Of a stretch of 64,000 nucleotides of DNA, positions 31,850-43,419 are shown piece by piece; position 1 is the first letter of the stretch, and the number at the start of each line of letters is the position of its first letter. This DNA is from Aralia elata. Its lineage: Eukaryota > Streptophyta > Magnoliopsida > Apiales > Araliaceae. Location: the NCBI GenBank assembly GCA_034770075.1, contig CM068378.1:43428508-43492507 (forward strand), written 5' to 3'. Position numbers and translations under genes: made by a program. A model generated the notes under the pieces. It saw only the letters and a program-made list of their open reading frames with translations. It did not search any database and had not been told where the DNA came from.

Positions 31850-34800
31850 GTCATGGTATCTAATACCCTTCTTCTCTAAGTAACGATCATCCTGCCGTTT
31901 GGATAAAACTTTAGTAAATGGATATGCAATGTTGTTCTTGAGAGTCCACTATCTCTATAGTGACTTTTTTCTTTCAATGATTCCTCTGATCAAATGAAAG
32001 TGCCGCAACACATGTTTGAATCCAAGATGAGACTTAGGAACTATTCCTAGTTCTGTGATGAACTTTTCATCCAAACAATCAACTTGCAGCTTCACTTACA
32101 GCTATATACTTTGTCTTTGCCACTAAATCAACAACTCTTTGCTATTTTGGAACCTTTCTAATTCACTGCACCACCATTCAAGGTAACAATTTACCCTAAA
32201 GTGGATTTGTTATCGTCTTGGTCAGTCTGAAAAACTTGAGTCTGTTTAGCCCTCTAGTTTTAATTCAGACCTACCATGAATCATGATCACATCTTCAATA
32301 CCGGTTAAGTGCTTCAGATGTTTATCACTGTCTTATAGTGATCTTCTCTAGAATATAACTGATCAACATCAGGTCTTGTATATTCATTGCATACATGATA
32401 GTAACTCATGCGATCTCTCTTTAAATTGGAGACAATTTTATAGAGATTCACTCCATGGCTCATCATCATGAGACCTCTCTTGTAGTTTGTCATGCTAAAC
32501 GCCTTAGCATCGAATGAATATACGTTCATTGGGTCAAGCCGAACATCCTTTTAAATCTATCTATATAGATTTATATCCCCAATTTATAGGATGCTCCTCC
32601 CAAGTTATTCATGGAGGAATGTTTAGAAAATTTTATCTTTACTGATTGTAGCATTGGTGTGTCATTCCTTATCAGTAATATATCAACATAGAATACTAGG
32701 AATGTCACAGTGCTCCCACTGACCCTTTTGTACACACTAGGTTCATTCTCGTTTTTGATAAAATCAAACTCTTTTGATAGTCTCATCAAAACGAATGTTC
32801 CATCTTTGAGAAGCTTGCTTCAATCCATAAATGGATCATCGTACCTTAAAACACGATTTGCTTCAACCTTTGAAACAAATTCCTCTGGTTGTATCATACA
32901 TACATTCTCCTCAAGTCTTCATTGAGGAAGGATGTCTCCACATCCATTTTACCAGATTTCGTAATAAGCTGCAATCACAAGCAAAATCCAAATGGACTTG
33001 AGCATTACCTGGTAATAAGGTTTTATCACAGTCAACTCCTTGACTTAATTTGAAACCTTTTAAACAAGTATGGTCTTATAGGTCTCCACCTTGTCATTTG
33101 CCCTAGTCTTTCTCTTTAAAAACCCATTCACACCCTCTAGACACTATGTCTTTCGGTGGAGTAACCAGAGTCTATACTTGGTTCTCATACATGGAATCCA
33201 TTTCGGATTTCATGGCCATTTGCTATTTCTCTGAGTGTCTTCTACTCATAGCCTCATCGTATATAACTGGATCATTATCCTCTATGATGTGTACCTCATC
33301 ATCATCCTCTATGATGAATCCATACCTCCTAGGTATCTTCGGTACTCTTCTAGATTTACGATTCGGTTGTGGTACAATAGGTCTATCTACAAGTTCCTCA
33401 GTTTGACTTGTAGTACTTTGTGGTTCTTGAACTCCTTCAAGATCTATTACCCTCCCACTAGCTACTTCAATGATAAACATCTTTATCCAAGAAGGCAGCG
33501 TATAGGATTATAGTAATAATGCCCTAAACTTTCTTTAGGATATCCCACAACTCTGCACTTGTCAAATTTTGTCCCAAACTTATCTTTTGAAACCTTTTCA
33601 CATAAGTTGGACAACCCCTTATCTTAACATACTTAAGACTAGGAATCCTCCCTATCCATAACTTTTATAGAGTCTTGGGGCCGAATTTTGAGGTTACCTT
33701 ATTTTGTAGATATGCAGCCGTTTCTAGGGCATAACCCAGAAGGATACTGGAATGTCGGTAAAAATCATTATGGACCGCACCATGTTCTACATGGTACAAT
33801 TTTCCTTTGTAGATACACCAATCAGTTATTGCGTATCATGAAACGTCCATTATGAGAAAAATACCATTTTGAGATGATCTAGAAACTTATTGCACAAGTA
33901 TTCCTTCCTCGATCTGATCAAAGAATCTTAATACTTTGTCAACTTGTTTCACTTCTGAACTCTTTGAACCTTTCAAATGATTCAGACTTGTATTTCATCA
34001 AATACATATATTCAACTCTTTGAATGATCATTTCCTTTTTCTTTTACTAGTTTGTTCAATTTGCAAAATTATTTTTCATGTAAGTTTACAAAGTCCATCA
34101 AATGATCTTCTAGTTTCAAACAAAACATTATCATTATAAATAGAACAACAATTGTTCTTAAATATAATACCAGAACCTTCCTTGTCCAACAACGGAAGTA
34201 ATAATGTTTCTTAAGAGAACTGGAACATAATAACAACTTATTAACTTAACAAACTTGCCTGTAGGCAACGCTAAACTATAAGTTCCTACGGCTAATGTAG
34301 CAACCATTACTCCATTCTCCGCACATAAGATTACTTACTCTTTGTTTAGCTTTCTACTTCTGCTTAGTCTCTGTATTGGATTGCATACGTGAGAACTATA
34401 GCCGGTATCCAATACCCAAGTAGAACCTTGACTTACAGAAAAATTTATTTCAATGATGAACAAACCTATATCTGTAACCAAAGCTACACTAAGCTTCTTC
34501 TGGTTAGCCTCTGCAAGATGCTCCTTACAGTTTCCTTTCCAATATACAGGCTTATTGCAGTGGAAGCAAACTCCTTTTCTATCTGCATCAGTTTTGTTCT
34601 TAGTGTCCTTAGATATTGCCTTTCCTTATACCTTCTTTGAATTGTTCTTCTTTTAAGAAGATCCTTTGGCCCTCTTCCGCTTCTTGGAAGAATCATCTAC
34701 TAGTAAGACTTGGTCTTTCTTGGTTAGAAAGTGACTCTTTACAGTTTTCAACGTGTTTAAGCAACTCATGCAGGTTGACATATAGCTTGTTCATGTGGAA

Positions 34801-35240
34801 AATTCACAACAAATTGTGAGAAAGAGTCCGGGAGTGATTGCAAGATCAAATCTTGTATCAACTCTTCATCCAATATAAAACCCAGTTGTCCCAATTTTTC
34901 AATCAGATTGATCATTTTTAGGACATTTGTCTATTCTGTAGTGCCATCAGTTATTCTAGATTGGAAGAGCTTTTTAGATATCTAATATCTAGCAGTCCTA
35001 CTTTCCTCACCATTCAACTCCTTGAAGGTGCAGGAGTACAGTAAGAGCATCCATAGTTTCATGCTGACGCTAAAGCTCGTTACTCATGGATGCGAGCATG
35101 ATGCATTGAGCCAACTGTGCATCATCTTGCCACTTTCTAAAAGTTGCAATCTCTTCCTCAGAGGCATTGTCTGCAACTATTGCAGAGATAGGCATATTAA
35201 GGATATAAGATAGCTTTTCAGCCTTGAGAACTATTCTCAG
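31850..35240 (-). pseudogene. Copia C gag-pol remnant
   Basis: Same order as copia B, read on the minus strand: gag zinc knuckle at 34568-34527 (CFHCNKPVYWKGNC, with His replaced by Tyr as in B), protease with WVLDTGYSSHVCN (DTG at 34409-34401), the acidic integrase/RT linker (open from 33480 to 33223, ending SRRHSEK), RT (SVYKRVSGSTVTFLVFYVD, then box YVDILLIRND with YVD at 32690-32682, one Asp missing), the RT to RNase H segment near 32529-32314 (MSHGVNLYK, EYTRPDVDQLY) and the RNase H tail. Many stops and frameshifts. Plus-strand open frames over this region are shadows. Confidence 0.85.
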
Positions 35241-37011
35241 ATTCCTTAACCAGTCCGTGTAATTCGGTCCGGTTAATTAGCATCTAATATGCTACGCAGT
35301 GATAGTGAATTAGACATTGTAAAATTCTGTAAAATGAATTTGTAATTTAACAACATTTTAGCATACATTCATTTAATTAATTACCAAAATAAATTAGGTC
35401 TTTATTTTAAATTGGTATCTCTCACTATTTTCATCAAACTATATTACCCTCAATATATAGTTCGGCAAATCTAATTAAAGGTCTGCTAGTGAGAATAAGG
35501 ATCCCATTTCAAATGTATATAGCCTTGTGGTGCCACAACAAACGATATATAAATAAATAGGTAGACAACTATTGTCAATTACATCTCTATGTAATTCCTT
35601 GTATTTTGCCTCTTAGATTATTTTGATCAAGTGGTGACACATCCGAATCAAAATTATCCAAGTTAAGTCCTTCCTAGCACTTCCATATATTCGAAAGAAA
35701 AACACTGTCCTTGTGGTGACACAACAAAATAGCATCGTTCAGTCTATTTATAAGCATCAAATGTGGTAAGATAACATCTTAAATATTTAATACTTGCCTT
35801 GTGGTGACACAACAAACTCAAATTAAATATTTAATACTCTATTGTTTTACCATGCTAGAAGGCGACGTTCAATATTCCAAATATCTTTGAACGCTTAGGA
35901 TTTAATATGATTTCTTGAGAGATTTATTATTATTAGTCTCATCTTGTTTAGCGCGCATGCACATATATATATAAAATACGCGTCATATTATTTTACATGC
36001 GAAGCATGTTGGATAATATATAATATATATATATAATAAGCATGCACATATAGAATACTATATTCTACCCGAATTGATTATGGACTTTTATTCTAGTTTG
36101 GTTCACTAGAGCCACCAAGTGAACCAAAAAGTCAAACCTAGGGTGCAAGAATTAAATTTAAATATAACTATTACATTTAAACCCGGGCTCCATTACAAAC
36201 GGGTCTTCAAGCGCTCTTTGCTCTTTTGTCTCCAATTCTTCAAAATTAATTCTAACTAGTCCTATTACAAAAACTATTTATAATAAATAGAAACCTTGAT
36301 CAACAGTCAAGGGGAAGTACATAGGAGGGAGATAGAATTTACATTAAGAAAAAATTAGAGAAGACGAGGTACGCAGACCCCATTTATAAAAACCCATACA
36401 TTCAAGCATCCACTAAAATAAATCCAATCACACATTGGTCAATAGTCCATAATCAATCCCTATTTATTATCATACATATCTCTATATGTATCAATAAATA
36501 ATATTCATCTCATGAATAATAAAACCATTTCATATATGCATTGATATCATTTAATGGGCAATATTAGTTAATATAAAATCCAATTTCAACTCCAATTAGT
36601 TATCATGGAATCCAATTCCAACTCTAATTAGTTATCATGAAATCCAATTTTAATTAAAATAAACTTCTTTATTTTAATCATATTCCAAATCAACATAAAC
36701 TCTTTTATTTTAATTTATCCAATTTTGAATAAAATAAACTCCTTTATTTTTAATCAAATTCCAAATCAAAATAAACTTCTTTATTTTAATTTATCCATTT
36801 TTTTTGAATAAAAATAAACTCCTTTATTATTAATCAAATTCCAAATCAAAATAAACTCTTTTATTTTAATTTACAAAAATAAAAAAAATAAAAAAATAAA
36901 ATAATTTTACACAAACAATTATGCTCAATTAAATTGTTCTAAACACATATCAATGTATATACAGAATCAAAACAATTAATAATTCGCATAAAGTTTGGCT
37001 CTTGATACCAC
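35241..37011 (-). mobile_element. Copia C leader and primer site
   Basis: On the minus strand the primer site TGGTATCAAGAGCC (37010-36997) follows the 5' LTR. The leader contains the minisatellite (about 36880-36580), the palindrome AACATGCTTCGCATGTT-type element near 36000, and four copies of the TTGTG-GTGACACAA motif (near 35523, 35632, 35710 and 35800). There is no GC palindrome cassette. Confidence 0.85.
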
Positions 37012-38811
37012 TGTTAGGTTTGTATAACGCGAACATGCAATCAAATTACATAAATAAAGCGGAAGCGCGATAAAATCAGTTTTTTAAAATTTTATACAAA
37101 CCATCACCATGATCTTTCTTTATGCACAATTATTAATTAAACGAAAGAGATGAAGAATAAGAATTATATCCTTGTAGAATTCTAGCTCCCTCAGGTACAA
37201 GTTCACCTCCAATTCCTTCGCGTTCTCCTTGAATTCTACCGATTAAATTCCTTCCTTTGATCAACGTTAGCCACCCAAGTGTTTGGCCTCTAGAGGTGAT
37301 CCACCAAGGAATAATACTTGTTCCAGAAGATGGGTGTTGGCAAAACCCTAGTTTCTATCTCTATAAAAAATTGTAAGTACTCTCTATAATTCTTATGCAA
37401 GAGTGTGTAACCCTAATCTATGATAAGACTTCTCTTATTTATAGATGTAGGAAAACCCTTCCCTAAACTATTTAGGATTAGGGTTTCTATTCTAATTAAT
37501 CTCCTTTGATTAAATTAAACTCCTAATCCAATTAGGAATTCATGTGAGAGTACTTCTATTAATTAATTCCCAATCCCTATCAGGAATTAAATAATAGTAA
37601 TAGTAATAATAATAATAAGACTCCTCTTATTAATTTATATTTAATATTTCTAAAATATTAAATAATAAATATTAAGCTATTTAATTTATTCTATCTCCAT
37701 AGACTAAATTAAATACACTTAACTTATTATTACAATTATGCCATTTACTTCTTAAATAAATATTTTCCTTTTGCGGTGTAACCCTTTAGGTTCTCCATAT
37801 TATACCGGTTGTGAATAAATCAATTAGAACAATTCTAATCTTATTTAAATAAATAAATTAAACTATTTAATTCATTTAAATAAATAATATTTATTCTACA
37901 ATAAGGGTAAGCCCCCTTAGCGATCAACGACTTTCCAGATAATATAGATTTTAACATTAATCATAAAAGAACCTTTCAGTGCATAGTTACCGTACAATTC
38001 AATCTTTCTACCATACAATGTCCCAATTAAATATAAGACATAGAATTATTGTCAAGTCTTATTTTATTTAATTATATGCATTTCAATTCTCAAATGCACA
38101 ACTCTAAATAATGCAAATTAGAAACTCTTTTCTAATTTCATTCTGCCTTGGCCAAGGACTATTGAGTTGTCATTTATCGAATCACATAGGACATTCACAT
38201 CTTTTACTAGACGTGGTAGATACTTTGTTGATCATTCACCTATCTCCATGTACAACTTATTATACCCAATCATACCTTTTGTTATACCCTAAAGGTCTTA
38301 AGGGACATGTCAAAGTATAACTCATCATACACAAGATACTATGATGATCTCAAGTCCAAGGATTACTTGTACTACTATCACTAGAGGAATTTCTATTGAC
38401 AGACGAGTAAAACTCCATTAGGTATTCCTTAGCGAGCCACGTTCAGTGAACTTATTCTCTAATAAGCACCTACATACTTGCTTTAGTGTCTTCACACAAA
38501 TGATTATGAGATCAATCATCCTCTTCTTAAGAGCAAGCAATGTATGTACTAATCTATCCGGATTCACTAATCCCCTTTTTAGTAATCCAACGATTAGGAA
38601 CGATTTTAGTTTGTGAGCTATCTAGAATTTAGATCTCATTAGCATGATCACCATCATGATTCTAAAAGCATTGCTCAAAACTATGGGTTTATCACATTTA
38701 ATATAACAACACTATGTAGATAATATAAAATGCCTTTAATAACCGAATAAGATTACAAAGTATATGTTACATCATACCAAATATGATTGGCTTGTGTGCA
38801 TACTACTTTCA
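37012..38811 (-). repeat. Copia C 5' LTR
   Basis: 1800 bp, minus orientation, with TATA box at 37434-37443. It runs from TGAAAGTAG at 38811 to ACCTAACA at 37012. Confidence 0.95.
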
Positions 38812-38816
38812 GGCCA

Positions 38817-39943
38817 TTCATAAGCGCTGTAGACTGGCCAACACAGCTGCACCGAAGGTATCCAGGGAGTTGGCGCAGCTGCGCCAGACAGCAGTGCAGC
38901 TGCCCTGTCTGGGCGCAGCGCGCGGGCTGGCATAGGGCTGGCGCGGGCGTGCGGCGTGCAGTTTTCCAAACGCTGTAATGTCATACTATGTTTTTGATGT
39001 TTTGATCAAGCATTTATAAAATACAAACATTATGAACTTTTAAAGATTAAAATTAAGCTTATGTATTGAGCTAAAATAAGTATTAAACCAATGAGTTGAG
39101 TTTAACTGTAACTAATTTGTACGACGACCTTAATAAAATGTGTAGGTCTTTTGAAGGATAATTTAATTGTATTACTTATAGAAGACTTATCCTCACTTCA
39201 TTCGTATTATTGCAATGGATGTAAGTTTCCTTGTTTGTGCAAGTTATTTATTGTGTACAAGTTTTCTTATGTTTGCAAGCTATAATTTATTCAAGTTTAT
39301 ATACTGTGAAAAGCTTCCTATCAATGGTATCTCAAATATTTCTTCAATTGCTTATGCTTTAAAGTTCTTAAATATTCATGATCCCCTAGAGTATTTGCAG
39401 AGAACATTTTACAGTCTATGTGATTGTCAAATGTTCTGATGGTTTTCGATAAAATAAAAATAATGTTCAAGGTATTTCTTACCGCTTAGTATCTTGATGA
39501 AAATAATTGTAAAACTCTTATCTTTGATATTCAAAAGTACTTCACAATTTATTGTTTCAATTGTTGAAGGTTGCCAAAACAGATGATTCTATTCAAGATT
39601 TCAGATATTAAACTTCTTTATTACTTGTTGGGCAATTTATGCTCATTCTTGCTTAATTAAATGTTTTCAGCTAAGCATGAGAAAGCAGAAGATTCGGGCA
39701 AGGAGAAAGGAAGGCGAAGATGAATGATTAGATTACTTTATGTAATAAAATATAATTTCCGCGTTGATGTAATAAGAGATGAATATTGTGATTAAGTTTT
39801 ATTAAGGTTACGTGAACCTGGAATTAGACGATTGATATTGTAATTAATATTAATTTATGATATTTATTTAGATAGATAATGGTTTATGTTGTACCGTGAG
39901 CACCACATCCTGTGTTTGATGGATCACAGATGTTGGGGCGTCA
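38817..39943 (+). repeat. Tekay-type element Y, 5' LTR, third part
   Basis: The last 1.1 kb of the Y LTR, ending GTTGGGGCGTCA before the primer site, like the sense 3' end of the other Tekay-type LTRs (GGGGG(T/C)GTCACA). It starts with a GC-rich block (38822-38965) containing AAGCGCTGTAGACTGGCCA, the perfect palindrome TGGCGCAGCTGCGCCA (38871-38886) and GCGC-rich variants. The family hairpin is at 39628-39652. Frames over 38772-38984 are composition artefacts. Confidence 0.75.
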
Positions 39944-39948
39944 TGGGT

Positions 39949-39960
39949 TGGTATCAAAGC
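39949..39960 (+). other. Element Y primer-binding site
   Basis: TGGTATCAAAGC lies a few bases after the LTR end: an initiator tRNA-Met-type site with one change from the usual TGGTATCAGAGC. It fixes Y as plus-strand. Confidence 0.75.
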
Positions 39961-40143
39961 TATAAGTTATAAGCCTTAGGTGTTAGTACCTTAGGATATA
40001 CCCTTAGAGGAATTAATGGAGATAGCAAGGAGATGAACTCATATAGAGTTTTAAGTGATGTGTATAATTTATTTATTTTACTATAATAAAAATGTTTATT
40101 TTAAAATACTAATCTAGCTATTTAACTTGATTGTAAGATGTGA

Positions 40144-40857
40144 GGTGAAGAAGAAGTTAGGGATATTCATGTGGTGAGTGAGCAGTTGATAGTTGTACCT
40201 GAGCCCGTAGTCGCAGTAGCAGCTGATAGTGAACCGGAGGAGGACCCTGAGGAAGACGAGCCCGTGGAGGACTCCGAGGAATCAACCCAAGATGATGCCT
40301 CGTTTGAGGATGGGTTGTTAGATGAGTTGATGGATAGGAACACTGAGTTGGACGACAGAGTCCATGAGTTAGAGAGCCAGAATCAGGAGCTGCAGGGGGG
40401 CTGTGAGTCAGCTGGGTGTGTTAGTACACCATCTTTTGGCTAGGAACGTAGAATTGGCAAACAAGGAGCGAAAATAGACCAAAAGGCAGATAGGCTGAGG
40501 GAAAAGAAGGAGGCCATCCAAGCCAACTTAGGGAATAAGGTGGAAGAATTAGAGGCGAAAGCTCAGAGTCTCCAAACGGACAAGCAGATGATTACCACCT
40601 ACTGGAGGGATGAGATGACAGGCCGTGTAAGAGCTAAAAACCAAAGGGATGAGTTAGAGGATGAAGTAAGGAGTAAGAAAGTTAGAATGGATAGGATGCA
40701 GTATGCATTTAGAACAATGCATGGAAGGTTTTAGCATAGGGTGTATCACTACCCGGTAGAGGGAAACCAGTCTAGGCACACGATAAGTCGAGGGCTAGTT
40801 TTGGATCTAGCTGATGAAGAGTACGAAGACGCCGTTAGAAGGGGTCTTGGAGTTTAA
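40144..40857 (+). pseudogene. Element Y leader ORF (acidic, coiled-coil) upstream of gag
   Basis: An additional reading frame between primer site and gag. Homology with the equivalent region of element Z begins at GEEEVRDIHVVSEQLI, immediately after a TGA at 40141-40143 that probably replaced a sense codon. Next comes an Asp/Glu-rich segment (PEEDPEEDEPVEDSEES), then a predicted coiled coil (LMDRNTELDDRVHELESQN and later heptad-like stretches), and a C-terminal segment with YHYPVEG ending at TAA 40855-40857. Stops and frameshifts interrupt it at about 40441 and 40732. I do not recognise a known domain, so the function is unknown. The coiled coil suggests self-association. Confidence 0.65.
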
Positions 40858-41101
40858 GATATAATAAACATTTAATTAATAATGTAAATATTTAAATCCC
40901 AGCTTTTGTTTGAGTTATGGGATAAGTGATGTAAATAAAGTAATGTTATCTGATGTAAGGTACTATGGTACTATAAATTTCGTATGAATAAAAGTTATGT
41001 TTATTTAATGTGTGATGTGATCATTAAATTTTTATACAAATTTTATATGTTGTAAAAATTAGTAATGAGATGATAACATATAAAACCTCATTTAACAGAA
41101 A

Positions 41102-42190
41102 ATGCCTAGGGGAAGACCATAACGACAGAGGGTACCGAAAGAGTCAGCTAGCAACGCTGGGGATCAACCGAATCCCATGCAGCAATTCGTAGACTTGTTA
41201 GTTAGAGCACTACAGGGTAGAGCTACGAGTAACACTAATGTAAACCCTCTGATAGCTCAAGTAGTGAATTTCAATGATTTCAATAGTGTGGGACCACCTG
41301 AATTTAGAGGTACCACGGAGCCTATCGAAGCTCAAACTTGGATAAAAGAGATTGAAAAGGCGTTTGTGATCACCTGGGTAGGAGAAGAGCAGAAGACGAT
41401 TTTCGCTACGTACATGCTAAAAGGAGAAGCCAACTTTTGGTGGGAAGTGAACCAAAACAAGGTTGGGGCAGGAGTAGTACCTTGGGAGAGATTCAAGGAA
41501 GTGTTCTTTGAGAATTACTTCCCTACGAGCATGTAGAGTTGCATGGAGATGCGATTTCTGGAATTGAAGCAGGAAGATATGACGGTACCTCAGTATGCTG
41601 CGAAATTTAACGAATTGGCAAGGTTTGCACCTCATCAGGTTAACTTAGAAGAAAGAAAGACAAGAAGATTTGAACAGGGCCTTAAGCCATAGTTGTATAG
41701 TAGGCTATCAATACTGCAGACAAACAGTTTCGCTACTCTCTTGGAAAAAGCTATAATTATTGAGGGTGTAAGTAAAGCTCTGATGAGGTTTAACAAAGAA
41801 TAAAAGAAGAAGAAGAATGAGGGAGGAAACAGAGGTGAAGGAAGTAGTAGTGGTGCTAACAAGAGGAAGTGGAACAACAACAACAGCTACAACCCAGTAA
41901 GTTTTGGGAGTAAACTAGGAGATTCAAAGAAGAGATTGGAAGCGTGCAAAGATTGCAGGAAGAACCATTTGGGCGCATGCCTAAAGAGGAAAAATGTGTG
42001 CTTCAACTGTGGGCAAGAGGGGCACATCTCTCCTAATTGTCCCGTTCCAAAGAAGAATGGATGTTTTAACTGTGGAGCACTTGATCATCAGGATAGAAAT
42101 TATCCGAGAAAGAGTACAAGTGGAGGAAATAGAGGTAAAGGAAACAACAGTGGAAATCTCACAATAACTGGTCCAACGTCACAAAATTGA
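41102..42190 (+). pseudogene. gag: Element Y gag
   Basis: Structural protein of virus-like particles. It starts MPRGRP, typical of Tekay/Del gag, with a TAA soon after. The retroelement gag domain reads PPEFRGTTEPIEAQTWIKEI, EKAFVITWVGEEQKTIFATY, WERFKEVFFENYFP, then MEMRFLELKQEDMTVPQYAA. Two zinc knuckles follow: CFNCGQEGHISPNC (intact CCHC) and CFNCGALDHQDRNY, where the last Cys is Tyr. In-frame stops lie near 41120, 41534, 41690 and 41800 and a TGA at 42188. The same frame leads into protease. Confidence 0.9.
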
Positions 42191-42211
42191 CCAACAGGAA
42201 GGACTTTCAAC

Positions 42212-42303
42212 ATGACAGTTCAAGATGCGGTCGCATCCAAAGATGTTATTTCAGGTATCATTCTAATCAAAGATATAAATGCATATGTATTATTTGATTC
42301 AGG
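42212..42303 (+). pseudogene. pol: Element Y protease, N-terminal fragment
   Basis: MTVQDAVASKDVISGIILIK to AYVLFDSG, matching the protease of element Z. It stops right after the active-site Asp-Ser-Gly, where LTR X begins. The remainder of Y is not visible and presumably lies beyond the window. Confidence 0.85.
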
Positions 42304-43419
42304 TGTGACACCCCCAAATTCGGATACCAATACCTCGAATTTGGTGCTCACGATAAACAACATTCTACCACCCTTTTATCAATATATGACAACTAAATGC
42401 AGAAAGAATAATCATATATTGATCATTTCAAAAGGCTTACAAAGGGGTCCCAAGGTCTATAACCTTAAATAATACATCATGAAGTTCAAAAAGGTAACTA
42501 ATATAATTCGTGTTACATAACCGAAGTCTAGACCACACATTCAAAATAGATGGCACGCCCATCCGAAGCCTAGAACTTCATCTTCTCCTTGCCCTTATCT
42601 CTGCCCGAGCACTCGGACTTAACTGTAATGTTTTCATGACATAGCAAGGGTGAGCAACAAGTTTGCTCAGCAAGTGTAAAGGGAATAAGAGATATATCAT
42701 GAATGAATATAAATAACAATCAGAATGTTTTAACAATAAAAAGGATCGATGAAACAACTGAACAATATAATCAAGATTCAAATGGGAGTATAAAGATTGA
42801 TTATTTACTGCCGATAGTTAAAATAGACTATGAACACACTTTAAGGCATCAGTCGCATTGACTGACCCTTATTAGGTTACAACCGCCAGAACTGTGCGTG
42901 AGGGGATCAGCCTCTTATACCTGTGAATATGCATACCATTTAATTCTACTCTGTATCGTATTTCGGATACTTAGGATGCTCCCCTTTTTATCAAGGGTTT
43001 GTTCATGCTAGTCTAAGAATCCATTCCAACAAATGGGTTGGGATAGCTTTCAAATTATTTAACGTGCATATGTCTAGCCGGTCAAATGGCTTAGACTTCC
43101 CTTGAATAGTTCTTGAATGACAGAACCTTAAATGGTGATACAGTCCAACAATAGAATCAATTTCAAATGCATTATATGTGAATGCCAATAATATTGATGT
43201 GGAGTAATTTTTAAAGCAATTAAACCACTTAGCACATGCCTGAGGACATAGAACTCGCTTAAATACATTTCAGACTTACTCAATACAAGGATTGGGGTAA
43301 AGCGAAACTTTGCACACAGTATACAGGGTGTGTGAGGTAGGGAGCTTTACAGAGATATACACAATAGTATAACAATTAGTATAAAAGCTCAAAGCGAAGG
43401 GAACTTACAATAAGAAACG
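42304..43419 (-). repeat. LTR X, part 1 (Tekay-type, minus)
   Basis: Starts TGTGACACCCCCAAATTCGG, the plus-strand reading of a sense 3' LTR end. Carries the family hairpin at 42644-42674. No primer site lies to its left, so it is a solo LTR or the 3' LTR of an element extending right. Interrupted at 43419 by element Z, with AAACG duplicated. ORF-like frames here are chance. Confidence 0.75.

Larger units (their letters stand above)
30088..38811 (-). mobile_element. Copia element C, complete but coding-dead
   Basis: 8724 bp on the minus strand, flanked by GGCCA (30083-30087 and 38812-38816). Same family as copia A and B: termini TGAAAGTAGTATGC and ACCTAACA, Met primer site, long leader and degraded gag-pol. 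Its LTRs differ from each other more than those of B, and one has a deletion of about 65-70 bp, so the insertion is older than B. It lies in inverted orientation to B, about 3.1 kb away. Confidence 0.95.

Noticed and set aside
33146..34819. Plus-strand frames across copia C
   Set aside because: Shadows of the minus-strand copia polyprotein remnant, which has the recognisable motifs.
39215..39439. 74-codon hydrophobic frame (MDVSFLVCASYLL...) as a possible small gene
   Set aside because: Lies inside the Y LTR third part, has no homologue I recognise, and AT-rich LTR sequence yields such frames by chance.
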